In this document: positions 8,098 through 14,661 of the stretch, one piece after another
Layout of the letters: every line of letters starts with the position of its first letter
Position numbering within the stretch: the first letter of the stretch is position 1
Source: a bacterium
Lineage (GTDB): Bacteria; JAMCPX01
Direction: 5' to 3'
Length of the DNA stretch: 20,698 bases
NCBI GenBank assembly: GCA_021792615.1
Contig: JAJYUJ010000040.1
Coordinates: 1-20,698, forward strand
Program-made: the position numbers and the translations under genes
The notes under the pieces: model-generated
Database searches by the model: none
Seen by the model: the letters and a program-made list of their open reading frames with translations, nothing else
Told to the model about the DNA's origin: nothing

Positions 8098-10001
8098 AAA
8101 AACTACCGATCCTGTTGATCATCGCTCTGCTTGTGCCGATGTCTGCCCATGCGGATCAGCCGCAGCATGAGGCTGGTGCGATTATTTTGAAGGATATAGA
8201 CAAGACCACCGTTTTCAGCGATTTTACGTATACAACGCTGGAGCACGAAAAGATAAAGATTCTCAACAAGAGGGGCGTCAATGACTACTGCGAAGTCGTA
8301 TTGCCGTACTCCACGTTATACCAGAAGATTGAGATTCTCAACGCAAAGACAGTTTTACCCGACGGCAAGATATTAAAACCGGGGAAGAAAGCCATAAACG
8401 ATGTGACCCCGCCTTTTATTGTCAGCGCTCCCATTTACTCCGATATAAAGTACAGGACTATCACCATGCCGGGATGCACTCCCGGGTCTACCATTGAGTA
8501 TCAGGTGAGGATTACAACCATTAAACCGTATATGGATGATAATTTTTTCGACAGTGACCACCTTCAGACAAGCGATCCGATAGAGGAGTCAACCTACGAG
8601 CTGAGTTTGCCCAAAGCCATGAAGTTTAATTACCGGCAGTATCATTTCACTGCTCCGCCGGTAATTGTCGAGCAGAAGGACAGGGTCGTGTACACCTGGG
8701 AGCTGAAGAATATACCCCAGATCATCCCAGAGCAAAACATGCCGCCCATGTCCGATGTATCCAACCGTATTGCGGTCAGCACGGTTCCGTCATGGGATGC
8801 ACTTGCGAAGTGGTACTGGGGGCTTGCAGGCGGGCAATACAAAACGGACCATGCCCTTGATCAAAAGATCGGAGAGCTTACGAAGGGACTTTCCACCACG
8901 GATGAGAAGATACGGGCGGTTTACAATTATGTTTCGCTGAATATCCGTTATGTCGGTATAGAATTCGGCATAGAAGGATATAAACCACATAAGGCAGTCG
9001 ATGTGTTCAAGAACAAGTACGGCGATTGTAAGGATCATGCAACACTCCTTATAGCAATGCTGCGGCATATCGGTGTAACCGCGTATCCGGTACTTGTCGA
9101 TACCGCGGGCATAGCAAAAATGGATCCAACCCTGCCGTCACCGGGGCAATTCGATCATGAAATAGTTGCGGTTCCCCAGGATAAAGGTTTCTGGTTCCTT
9201 GATTCTACATCCGATGTTACCGGGTACAAAGACCTGCCTCCTATGGATCAGGGCAGGAATGTCGTGATAATCCAGCCCGACAAGGCAATCATCGTCAAAA
9301 CACCCGTGTTCCCGGCGGAAACGAACAGCATTATTGACGACAGGACGGTAAACATAAAAGACAATGGCTCCATCACTGTTTCCATGAAGCTCACCTATAA
9401 CGGGGTATACAGCATGTACGAAAAATCGATGTTACGGGGCATGAAACCTATACAGAGGAAATCCATTATGGAAGGGACCGCAAACGATGTGTGCACGGGC
9501 GCAAGAGTGAGCAGTTATGATATATCCGACATATACAGTCTGAACATACCGGTGAAGATAAGCCTTGATTTCTCCTGCCAGGATTATGTTATAAAAGCAG
9601 GCGATCTTCTCATCGTAAAAGTACCGAACATGTCAATGGAAAATCTTTCCCAGATTGTAGCGAGGGATACAAGATCGTATCCGCTTGTCATCGGTTATAA
9701 TTTCGAAAAAAAGAATATCGTTACCTTTAACATACCCGAGGGGTACAGAATACGCTACATGCCCGGGAATACATCGTACGCCGGCAAGTTTGGCAGCTTC
9801 GCGGTTTCCTACAGGAGACTCGAAAAGCATCTGAGCTATACCGGTACCATGCTTTCGGATGCATACTCGATACAGCCGGAGGATTATGGACTCATAAAAC
9901 AATTCTTCAACACCGCAGTGATAACCGGGAAAAAACAGGTTGTTGTCTTTGAAAAGCTGAAATTCAGGAAACACGTGATAAGACATAGAAGAGGGAAATA
10001 A
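8094..10001 (+). CDS. Secreted DUF3857 and transglutaminase-like domain protein
   Basis: 635 aa with a signal peptide (MKKL, hydrophobic core to about residue 20, probable cut after SAHA), so exported. Residues about 40-200 match the DUF3857 beta-rich domain (KILNKRGVNDYCEV, LPDGKILKPG, PGCTPGSTIEYQVRI). Residues about 255-380 form a transglutaminase-like core with a complete cysteine-protease-type triad: Cys312 in YGDCKDHATLL, His355 in FDHEIVAV and Asp370 in WFLDSTSDV. The C-terminal part resembles the DUF2569/3858-type beta region. AGGAGA before the ATG and an ATGA overlap with nadC set the start. A terminator follows directly. The biochemical activity of such proteins is largely unknown; peptide or cell-envelope processing is a reasonable guess. 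No functional link to valS or nadC is evident. Confidence 0.85.
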   Translation: MKKLPILLIIALLVPMSAHADQPQHEAGAIILKDIDKTTVFSDFTYTTLEHEKIKILNKRGVNDYCEVVLPYSTLYQKIEILNAKTVLPDGKILKPGKKAINDVTPPFIVSAPIYSDIKYRTITMPGCTPGSTIEYQVRITTIKPYMDDNFFDSDHLQTSDPIEESTYELSLPKAMKFNYRQYHFTAPPVIVEQKDRVVYTWELKNIPQIIPEQNMPPMSDVSNRIAVSTVPSWDALAKWYWGLAGGQYKTDHALDQKIGELTKGLSTTDEKIRAVYNYVSLNIRYVGIEFGIEGYKPHKAVDVFKNKYGDCKDHATLLIAMLRHIGVTAYPVLVDTAGIAKMDPTLPSPGQFDHEIVAVPQDKGFWFLDSTSDVTGYKDLPPMDQGRNVVIIQPDKAIIVKTPVFPAETNSIIDDRTVNIKDNGSITVSMKLTYNGVYSMYEKSMLRGMKPIQRKSIMEGTANDVCTGARVSSYDISDIYSLNIPVKISLDFSCQDYVIKAGDLLIVKVPNMSMENLSQIVARDTRSYPLVIGYNFEKKNIVTFNIPEGYRIRYMPGNTSYAGKFGSFAVSYRRLEKHLSYTGTMLSDAYSIQPEDYGLIKQFFNTAVITGKKQVVVFEKLKFRKHVIRHRRGK

Positions 10002-10014
10002 AACCAGAGGAAAA

Positions 10015-10039
10015 GGCGGGGTTTTGCCCCGCACTTTTT
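10015..10039 (+). terminator. Intrinsic terminator after the valS-nadC-transglutaminase operon
   Basis: GCGGGG (10016-10021) pairs with CCCCGC (10027-10032) around a five-base loop, followed by ACTTTTT to 10039. It lies 14 bases after the stop codon at 10001. AAAAG in front of the stem gives weaker terminator character on the other strand as well. Confidence 0.85.
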
Positions 10040-10046
10040 CTATAAA

Positions 10047-10946
10047 ATGAACGATACACTGTTAGAAGCATTTTTTCTGATAATCGCCGGGATGCTTGCA
10101 CGTTTGTCCGGACTTGTGGAAGAAAAGGACAACCGCATCCTGTCGCGGTTCGTGTTCAATGTTACTCTGCCGTTCCTCGTATTCCTCTCCATGTACCGCC
10201 AGCATCCATCATTAGTATACCTCAAAATAAGCGTGATCACGTGGCTGCTGCTCGGCATCTTTACTGCCATGACTTATTATGCAGGCAGGTATTTCATAAA
10301 GGACAAGAAAAGGCTCGGTGTCTTTATTCTGACTGCGGTCGGCGGCAACACGGCATTTCTTGGTTACTCCGTCATCCATAGCCTGACCGGCGATGCCGGT
10401 ATGCCCTTTGCGGTCGTGTACGACCAGTTCGGGAACGGTTTATTTATTTACACGGTCCTGCTGATCATGATCTCCCATCTTTCCCAGCGTTCCTTATCCT
10501 TCAAAACCGTTCTCATGAGCCTGCTGACGCCGCCGTTTATTGCACTGATACTCGGACTTGCGTTCCCTCTGTCGGTGCCTCTCCCGGGATACGTGCTCAA
10601 ATCCCTGGATCTGGTCGGGAACATAACCACACCGCTTATGATGCTCATCGTCGGTATGAATCTTACTAAACCCGTGCACCTGCACTCTTTGCCGCTGCTC
10701 GGGGCTTCGGCGTTCATCAAGCTCCTGCTCCTGCCCGCTGCAATGTTCGCGCTTGCTTTGCTCGTCAGTATCCCCTCGTTCCCGAAAAACATAACGGTCC
10801 TGCAATCGGCAATGCCGTCCATGATGACGAGCGTCATATTCGCGCAGCTCTACGATCTCGATGAATCGCTCGCAGCCCAGATTGTTTTTGGCACGACCTT
10901 TGCGAGCTTCTTTACCCTTCCGTTTATCTGGTCATTGCTGAAATAA
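10047..10946 (+). CDS. AEC (auxin efflux carrier) family permease
   Basis: 299 aa, very hydrophobic, with about ten predicted membrane segments in two five-helix halves, as in the AEC family. The N terminus (LLEAFFLIIAGMLARLSGLVEEKDNRILSRFVFNVTLPFLVFLSM) fits the typical AEC pattern of a glycine-containing helix, a 'lls+~v~~v~LPal~f' segment and a conserved Pro. TAVGGNTAFLGYSV and TPLMMLIVGMNL are further matches, and the C terminus VLQSAMPSMMTSVIFAQLYD resembles the conserved crossing helix. Members export or import malate, other organic acids or amino acids; the substrate cannot be read here. No ribosome site is seen, and the ATG begins eight bases after the terminator T-tract, so expression from its own promoter is unclear. 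Confidence 0.88.
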   Translation: MNDTLLEAFFLIIAGMLARLSGLVEEKDNRILSRFVFNVTLPFLVFLSMYRQHPSLVYLKISVITWLLLGIFTAMTYYAGRYFIKDKKRLGVFILTAVGGNTAFLGYSVIHSLTGDAGMPFAVVYDQFGNGLFIYTVLLIMISHLSQRSLSFKTVLMSLLTPPFIALILGLAFPLSVPLPGYVLKSLDLVGNITTPLMMLIVGMNLTKPVHLHSLPLLGASAFIKLLLLPAAMFALALLVSIPSFPKNITVLQSAMPSMMTSVIFAQLYDLDESLAAQIVFGTTFASFFTLPFIWSLLK

Positions 10947-10961
10947 AACACACTGCATTAT

Positions 10962-11016
10962 CCGGGTTAACCCGAAAAATGCAATAAGGAGGTTTACTTA
11001 TTCGCTCAATCCCGCG
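10962..11016 (+). repeat. Decayed third copy of the small-ORF repeat
   Basis: The palindrome CGGGTTAACCCG (10963-10974), then AAAAATGC and AATAAGGAGGTTTA, match the copy near 20473-20513 except for a nine-base deletion between those blocks. After the ribosome-site-like AAGGAGG the match fades (only CCCGCG is still shared) and no ATG is present, so the small ORF is lost. It points toward the inverted copy at 11072-11190; AATAAGGAGGTTTA (10983-10996) is a perfect 14-bp inverted match to 11156-11169. Confidence 0.75.
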
Positions 11017-11071
11017 ATCCACCTGATATCTATACATTTCCATAGAGAAACGAGATTTCAGTCCTCTGTAT

Positions 11072-11190
11072 GTTTATATGCAATTACCCGGTATGGTTTC
11101 CTCATCGGATTTTCGAAGAATACCTTTATCTGACGCGGGATTATCGCTCATGGTATAAACCTCCTTATTTTGCAAATGCATTTTCCGGGT
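11072..11190 (-). repeat. Full copy of the 119-bp small-ORF repeat (inverted)
   Basis: Read on the minus strand from ACCCGG at 11190, this matches 20480-20598 over 119 positions with about ten substitutions and no gaps. The match begins at the last base of the helicase stop codon and ends two bases after the stop of the 25-codon ORF. The palindrome present in front of the other two copies is not preserved here (TTGACCCGG instead of TTAACCCGA). Confidence 0.9.
11074..11151 (-). CDS. 25-aa small ORF carried by the repeat, copy 1
   Basis: ATG at 11151..11149 opens 25 codons ending in TAA; the peptide begins MSDNPASDKG and ends TIPGNCI. AAGGAGG at 11166..11160 sits eight bases before the ATG, an ideal Shine-Dalgarno. 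The peptide is polar and charged, with no membrane segment or signal peptide. The copy at 20519-20596 keeps the start, frame, length and stop, with four amino-acid changes (N4K, I11M, E17K, C24S) and one silent change. It lies 38 bases after the helicase stop on the same strand and could be the last gene of that operon. I do not recognise the family. That the ORF is translated is inference. Confidence 0.5.
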   Translation of the reverse strand: MSDNPASDKGILRKSDEETIPGNCI

Positions 11191-12755
11191 CAATCAGTCT
11201 CGCTTATCTCAAGGATCCGGTCGATGCGGAATGTCCGCGTCCCGTTGCGCGTGTGGCAGAACGCCTGCACGCCGGTGTAGGTTTTCCCGAGGTATTCCAT
11301 CTCACCGACAGCGAGGGGTGTTATGAGCCGGACGGACTTTGTGTCATTGTTCTTGAGGTATACTATCTTGAGTGCCCTTTCCTCCCCGATGGCATTCCGG
11401 ATAAGCCTTATCTTGTCATCTGCCGGCAGGAGCCTGTCCGATAGCTTATACTGGTACTCCGTTACAAATCTGACCACCCGCCGGTCAATGAAAATATGCC
11501 TTTTCTCTACCGGCTTTTTGAGGATAATGCCCTCAAGACACGTGCACCTGCTCAGTGCCACGTACATCTGACCTGTAGCAAAGGTGCCTTTGCCGATATC
11601 GATGACAACCTTTTCGAAGGTTTTCCCCTGGCTCTTATGTATGGTCATTGCCCATGCAAGCTTGATGGGGTATTGCGTGAACGAGCCGTTGACCTCGGAC
11701 TCGATCTGCCGTTTCTGTTTATCGTACTGATAGGTGAAAAGCTCCCATGTGTAGGGTGCGACATCGGCAATTTCCCCGTTGGTCAGTTCGACGATCACGA
11801 TGTCCCGGTCGCCGCTCTCCTGGTCTATGGCCGTTATCCTGCCGATGCTCCCGTTCACCCATCTGCCGGAGGGATCATTGTTGAGCAGCATTACCTGTGC
11901 GCCGATCTTCAACTGGAGGTTGATCTGTGTCGGCAGCGCGTCCTGGGTAAAGTCTCCCTGGATCTCGCCGTCATAAGAGAGAGTATCCCCCTGTAATTGA
12001 GAAAGGTGCTGCATGTTTATCCTGCCGGAAGCCTCGTTGGTGGATGTCAGCCAGACATAAAAATTGTCCGGAACGGTCATGGAGTCAGGATCCACGTCCG
12101 GCCGGTATCTGCTGTTCAGGAGCTGGAGCTCTTCACCGGTCACGGAATTGTTCCGGATTGCATTGAGCAGTGCGATAAACGATTCATCCTTCTGACGGTA
12201 TATCTTTTCAAACTCGATAAACTCCATGCCGAGCCCTTGCATCACCTCAGCATCGAAGAAGAACGGGGATGCATAATGATCCTTGAATGCCTCTTTTTCC
12301 TTGCCGCTGACTACGGGAGGAAGCTGGTAGAGATCCCCGATGAAGATCATCTGTATGCCGCCGAACGGGGAACGCTTGTCCCTCCCGTTCAGCCTGAGGA
12401 ACTTGTCGATACAGTCCATGAGGTCTGCACGCACCATGGACACCTCGTCGATAATGATCGCATCGAGTTCCTTGTAGAAGTCTCCGCCCTGTTTGACTTT
12501 TTTAACCGATTGGAGCGCGACATTGGGCTTGAAGCGGAAAAAGGAGTGTATGGTCTGCCCCTTGACGTTCAGAGCTGCGACACCCGTCGGGGCGAGTACC
12601 ACCAATTCTTTTTTCGTAGTGCTGCGGAAATAATCCAGGAGTGTGGACTTGCCGGTGCCCGCCCTGCCGGTGATGAACGCGTGATGGCCCGAACCTTCCA
12701 TGACCTCCAGGGCTTTTTTGAACTGATCGTTTAACTCGATATTCTTTTTATTCAT
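11190..12755 (-). CDS. PIF1-like superfamily 1B helicase with C-terminal WYL-like domain
   Basis: 521 aa. Helicase motifs: Walker A GRAGTGKST (30-38), motif Ia VVLAPTGVAA, Walker B IIDEVSMV (101-108), motif III FIGDLYQLPPV (138-148), Arg in EKIYRQ, TIHKSQGKTF (371-380) and YVALSRC (398-404). These fit PIF1/RecD2-type 5'-3' DNA helicases. Residues about 460-518 read ALKIVYLKNND...RLITPLAVG...GVQAFCHTRNGTRTFRIDRI, the pattern of a WYL domain (aromatic strand, Arg-x-Ile-x-Pro, 'R-x-FR-x-DRI' end), a ligand- or nucleic-acid-sensing fold frequent in defence-linked proteins. It starts 24 bases after the MazF-like gene on the same strand with no clear ribosome site, and its stop abuts the small-ORF repeat. 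Helicase call firm; WYL call likely. Confidence 0.88.
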   Translation of the reverse strand: MNKKNIELNDQFKKALEVMEGSGHHAFITGRAGTGKSTLLDYFRSTTKKELVVLAPTGVAALNVKGQTIHSFFRFKPNVALQSVKKVKQGGDFYKELDAIIIDEVSMVRADLMDCIDKFLRLNGRDKRSPFGGIQMIFIGDLYQLPPVVSGKEKEAFKDHYASPFFFDAEVMQGLGMEFIEFEKIYRQKDESFIALLNAIRNNSVTGEELQLLNSRYRPDVDPDSMTVPDNFYVWLTSTNEASGRINMQHLSQLQGDTLSYDGEIQGDFTQDALPTQINLQLKIGAQVMLLNNDPSGRWVNGSIGRITAIDQESGDRDIVIVELTNGEIADVAPYTWELFTYQYDKQKRQIESEVNGSFTQYPIKLAWAMTIHKSQGKTFEKVVIDIGKGTFATGQMYVALSRCTCLEGIILKKPVEKRHIFIDRRVVRFVTEYQYKLSDRLLPADDKIRLIRNAIGEERALKIVYLKNNDTKSVRLITPLAVGEMEYLGKTYTGVQAFCHTRNGTRTFRIDRILEISETD

Positions 12756-12779
12756 AAGATATTTTCATCATCAGGATTT

Positions 12780-13142
12780 TCAGGTGCTTATCGACCGCGG
12801 CTCTATGAGAAGTTTGACCCCGTTTATTATCCGGGCTGTTTTTTCAGCCGGCAGACTGCCTGCTTTTTCGACAAGGAATGCTTTGTCGACCGTTATTATC
12901 TGGGATATGTTTACCACACTATCTTTGGTCAAGCCGCCTTCGCCTTTCTTTAAAAAGACATTGCCGGGAGCATGTGCGAGTTTTAGGTTTGACGTTATGG
13001 TACAAACAACGACGGTATTGATCTTGCTCTTATTAAAAACATTATTTTGAATTACAACGACAGGACGTGTATATCCAGGCTCTGAGCCCTCAGGGATTTC
13101 CGCATCAACCCAGAAGATATCCCCTTGACCTATGAACTCCAC
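12780..13142 (-). CDS. mazF: MazF/PemK-family toxin (endoribonuclease)
   Basis: 120 aa. Family marks: GDIFWVDAE near the N terminus, GYTRPVVVIQNN with the conserved Arg26, VVVCTITSN with a Thr at position 48 or 50 in the catalytic region, and GGLTKDSVVNISQIITVDK. MazF toxins cleave mRNA at short sequences. The start is a GTG lying directly after the antitoxin stop (TAAGTG), with no in-frame ATG nearby, so translation is probably coupled to the antitoxin. Key residues look intact, so the toxin is probably active. The partner antitoxin is upstream, the usual order. Confidence 0.9.
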   Translation of the reverse strand: MEFIGQGDIFWVDAEIPEGSEPGYTRPVVVIQNNVFNKSKINTVVVCTITSNLKLAHAPGNVFLKKGEGGLTKDSVVNISQIITVDKAFLVEKAGSLPAEKTARIINGVKLLIEPRSIST

Positions 13143-13391
13143 TTAATATTTCTCTTTCTTCAACATGCGCATGGAATGATGGTTGTTGAACTTTCTGGCA
13201 TCACGGTCCTCCGGTGTTTCGGCATCTGCATACGCTTTATTGAGTGTGTCAAGAAGCTCTGCAGCGGACTTTTTTTCAAGAAGATCTTTGACTGCTCTGA
13301 CGAATACTTCGCTACGGGAGTAGTGGTGCTGTTTTGCAAATGCATCCACTTCCCTGAATATGGTATCCGGTACCGATATGGCTGTTTTCAT
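13143..13391 (-). CDS. Ribbon-helix-helix antitoxin of the MazF-like toxin
   Basis: From Met at 13391 the protein is 82 aa and begins MKTAISVPDTIFREVDAF, a typical ribbon-helix-helix strand and helix, followed by YSRSEVFVRAVKDLLEKK as the second helix. The C-terminal half is charged and probably flexible, the part that would neutralise the toxin. The protein should bind its own promoter as a dimer. A Met six codons upstream (13409) is in frame, but it lies inside the predicted promoter spacer, so the 13391 start is preferred. The stop is immediately followed by the toxin GTG. Confidence 0.88.
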   Translation of the reverse strand: MKTAISVPDTIFREVDAFAKQHHYSRSEVFVRAVKDLLEKKSAAELLDTLNKAYADAETPEDRDARKFNNHHSMRMLKKEKY

Positions 13392-13397
13392 ACTTTT

Positions 13398-13426
13398 AAT
13401 ATAACCCATAGTAATACCTATGTCAA
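13398..13426 (-). promoter_or_regulatory. Promoter with internal operator for the toxin-antitoxin operon
   Basis: TTGACA (13426..13421), a 17-base spacer and TATATT (13403..13398) make a near-consensus promoter. An imperfect palindrome, CATAG-N6-CTATG (13407-13422), lies across the spacer and -35 end, a good site for antitoxin binding. The predicted start of transcription falls on the ATG at 13391, implying a leaderless message. Confidence 0.6.
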
Positions 13427-13455
13427 TACCATTTATCAGGTGATGGAATACAATA

Positions 13456-13469
13456 CCTGAAATTTCAGG
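13456..13469. other. 14-bp perfect palindrome upstream of the toxin-antitoxin genes
   Basis: CCTGAAATTTCAGG reads the same on both strands. It is about 30 bp upstream of the TTGACA box and could be a distal protein-binding site. The stretch from 13470 to 13577 shows nothing else I can name; it is AT-rich and non-coding in appearance. Confidence 0.3.
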
Positions 13470-13577
13470 GGCCAGTCTTTCTCATTCATAAGACTCTTTT
13501 CTCCTTTCATTCGTGTAAAAGTTATAAATGTATATACGGATATTAAGCGTATTAGTCAAGATAGATCATACTCATGA

Positions 13578-13808
13578 TTTCGGAATGCAAAACTATACAA
13601 TGGTAAAAAAATAGGATTTCCAAGAATAAAACAGTTAAAATATAAGACCTATATTGCACCCAAATTACCGCAAGGATTTAAAATTACGGAAGTGGGCTTG
13701 GATGAGATAAAAGATTTTTGGGAGAAAATACGGGAGATATCCAGAAACTCCTGTTGTGTTGAGGGAATTAAATTCAATTATGAAAAAGAAGGGAATAATG
13801 CCCCTTAA
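13578..13808 (+). pseudogene. Remnant of an unrecognised gene (3' part only)
   Basis: An open frame of 76 codons runs from just after a TGA to a TAA at 13806-13808 with no ATG in frame. The translation looks protein-like (LYNGKKIGFPRIKQLKYKT, later LPQGFKITEVGLDEIKDFW), rich in Lys and Ile, and unlike noise. It may be the 3' end of a gene whose start was lost. I do not recognise the family. A non-ATG start cannot be excluded. Confidence 0.35.
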
Positions 13809-13867
13809 TTGATGGAGTCTCCTGAACAAAAAAGAGGAATGATAAATTTTTAATGCAGGAGGATAAA

Positions 13868-14227
13868 ATGATAAAAGCTCTAATTTTAATTCTGTTATTC
13901 ATCGGAATTTTGTCAACAATCACTTCATGTTGTACTTTTTTGAGCGGTGATTGGTACAATGATAGTTTTTCATGCCAAGCAGCTTATGATTGGAAGAATG
14001 CTGGGTTTACTTTGGAAGAAACAGAATATTGGGTAAATCTTGCTAAAGTTAATAATCCAAAAGAAGCACAGAAATGGAAAGATGCTGGTTTTACTCCAAC
14101 AGAAACAGCCCGTTGGAAAGAATGTGCTAAGCTCGACTGTGGTTTTACTTTTACTTTAGGCGATGCTTTGAAATGGAGAAACGCTGGTTTTACTGCTGAT
14201 GAAGCAGAAGATTGGCTGATGCAATGA
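13868..14227 (+). CDS. Small lipoprotein with three W-AGFT-E-W helical repeats
   Basis: From Met at 13868 (AGGAGG at 13857-13862) the protein is 119 aa. It has a hydrophobic signal segment (MIKALILILLFIGILSTITSC) whose end ITSC fits a lipobox, so it is probably a lipid-anchored envelope protein. The mature part carries three copies of a roughly 20-residue unit: AYDWKNAGFTLEETEYW, AQKWKDAGFTPTETARW and ALKWRNAGFTADEAEDW. The spacing suggests paired helices. An earlier ATG at 13853 lies upstream of the ribosome site and is not preferred. The stop overlaps the next ATG (ATGA). Function unknown; the region is more AT-rich than its neighbours. Confidence 0.72.
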   Translation: MIKALILILLFIGILSTITSCCTFLSGDWYNDSFSCQAAYDWKNAGFTLEETEYWVNLAKVNNPKEAQKWKDAGFTPTETARWKECAKLDCGFTFTLGDALKWRNAGFTADEAEDWLMQ

Positions 14228-14532
14228 AGCTTTTCTTTGAATACTACAAAACTATCCTTGATTCAGGAAAAGGTTATACAGAGTTTATAAATACCTATAA
14301 AGATTATTGCACTGTCCTTTCTGCGCCTGCAATGGTTGCAATAGTTGAACAAATGTTATCCGACAACGAAGGTCTTTTTATGTTTGAGAGAGAAGAATTT
14401 TATATGAAATTTTCTTATACTTTTTCTAATAGTTATTATTCTGGTCCGGCAAAACTTATAGGGTCCTATTCTTACCATTCAGTTGATGGTCCATTTGTGA
14501 CAGTTCCTGCTTTTAAGGCGTTACAATACTAG
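14224..14532 (+). CDS. Hypothetical protein, coupled to or split by frameshift from the lipoprotein gene
   Basis: 102 aa from the ATG that overlaps the lipoprotein stop. The sequence is rich in Tyr and Phe (FFEYYKTILDSGKGYTEFIN, later KFSYTFSNSYYSGPAKLIG and VDGPFVTVPAFKAL) and has no signal peptide of its own. No ribosome site other than coupling is visible. Because an envelope lipoprotein precedes it in another frame with no gap, this may be the C-terminal domain of one longer lipoprotein broken by a frameshift, rather than a separate protein. Not recognised. Confidence 0.5.
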   Translation: MKLFFEYYKTILDSGKGYTEFINTYKDYCTVLSAPAMVAIVEQMLSDNEGLFMFEREEFYMKFSYTFSNSYYSGPAKLIGSYSYHSVDGPFVTVPAFKALQY

Positions 14533-14633
14533 AAGACAACTGGGAATATTATATAGCAGCGGGAGCGTTTGATGAAGATACAGAACGGTCGCTGCACATT
14601 GCTTTACATCTACCCCCGTTACACCTGTCATAA
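14523..14633 (+). pseudogene. Possible further frame-shifted coding remnant
   Basis: Overlapping the end of the preceding ORF in another frame, codons from 14523 read TILEDNWEYYIAAGAFDEDTE and continue to a TAA at 14631-14633, running into the hairpin. There is no start codon. The composition looks coding, so this could be the tail of a decayed gene. Weak evidence. Confidence 0.2.
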
Positions 14634-14658
14634 ATAGAAAACAAAACAGGTGTAACGG
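14616..14658. repeat. 13-bp perfect inverted repeat (hairpin) between convergent genes
   Basis: CCGTTACACCTGT (14616-14628) and ACAGGTGTAACGG (14646-14658) are exact reverse complements around a 17-base AT-rich loop. The right arm ends three bases before the stop of the minus-strand ATPase gene. Neither side has a T-run, so it is not a textbook terminator. It may still block convergent transcription, or be the remains of a small mobile element. Confidence 0.7.
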
Positions 14659-14661
14659 CGT

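Noticed and set aside
10949-11067. A 39-codon minus-strand frame (ATG near 11062) running through the decayed repeat toward the permease gene
   Set aside because: No ribosome site; it reads the antisense of the decayed repeat and ends inside the permease gene.
11070-11444. Open frame of 124 codons on the plus strand antisense to repeat copy 1 and the helicase end, with a similar frame antisense to copy 2
   Set aside because: It has no ribosome site, and most of it lies opposite a clear helicase gene. The resemblance to the antisense frame of copy 2 follows from the repeat itself.
13853-13867. Earlier ATG for the lipoprotein
   Set aside because: It lies before the AGGAGG that serves the ATG at 13868, and it would add charged residues in front of the signal peptide.
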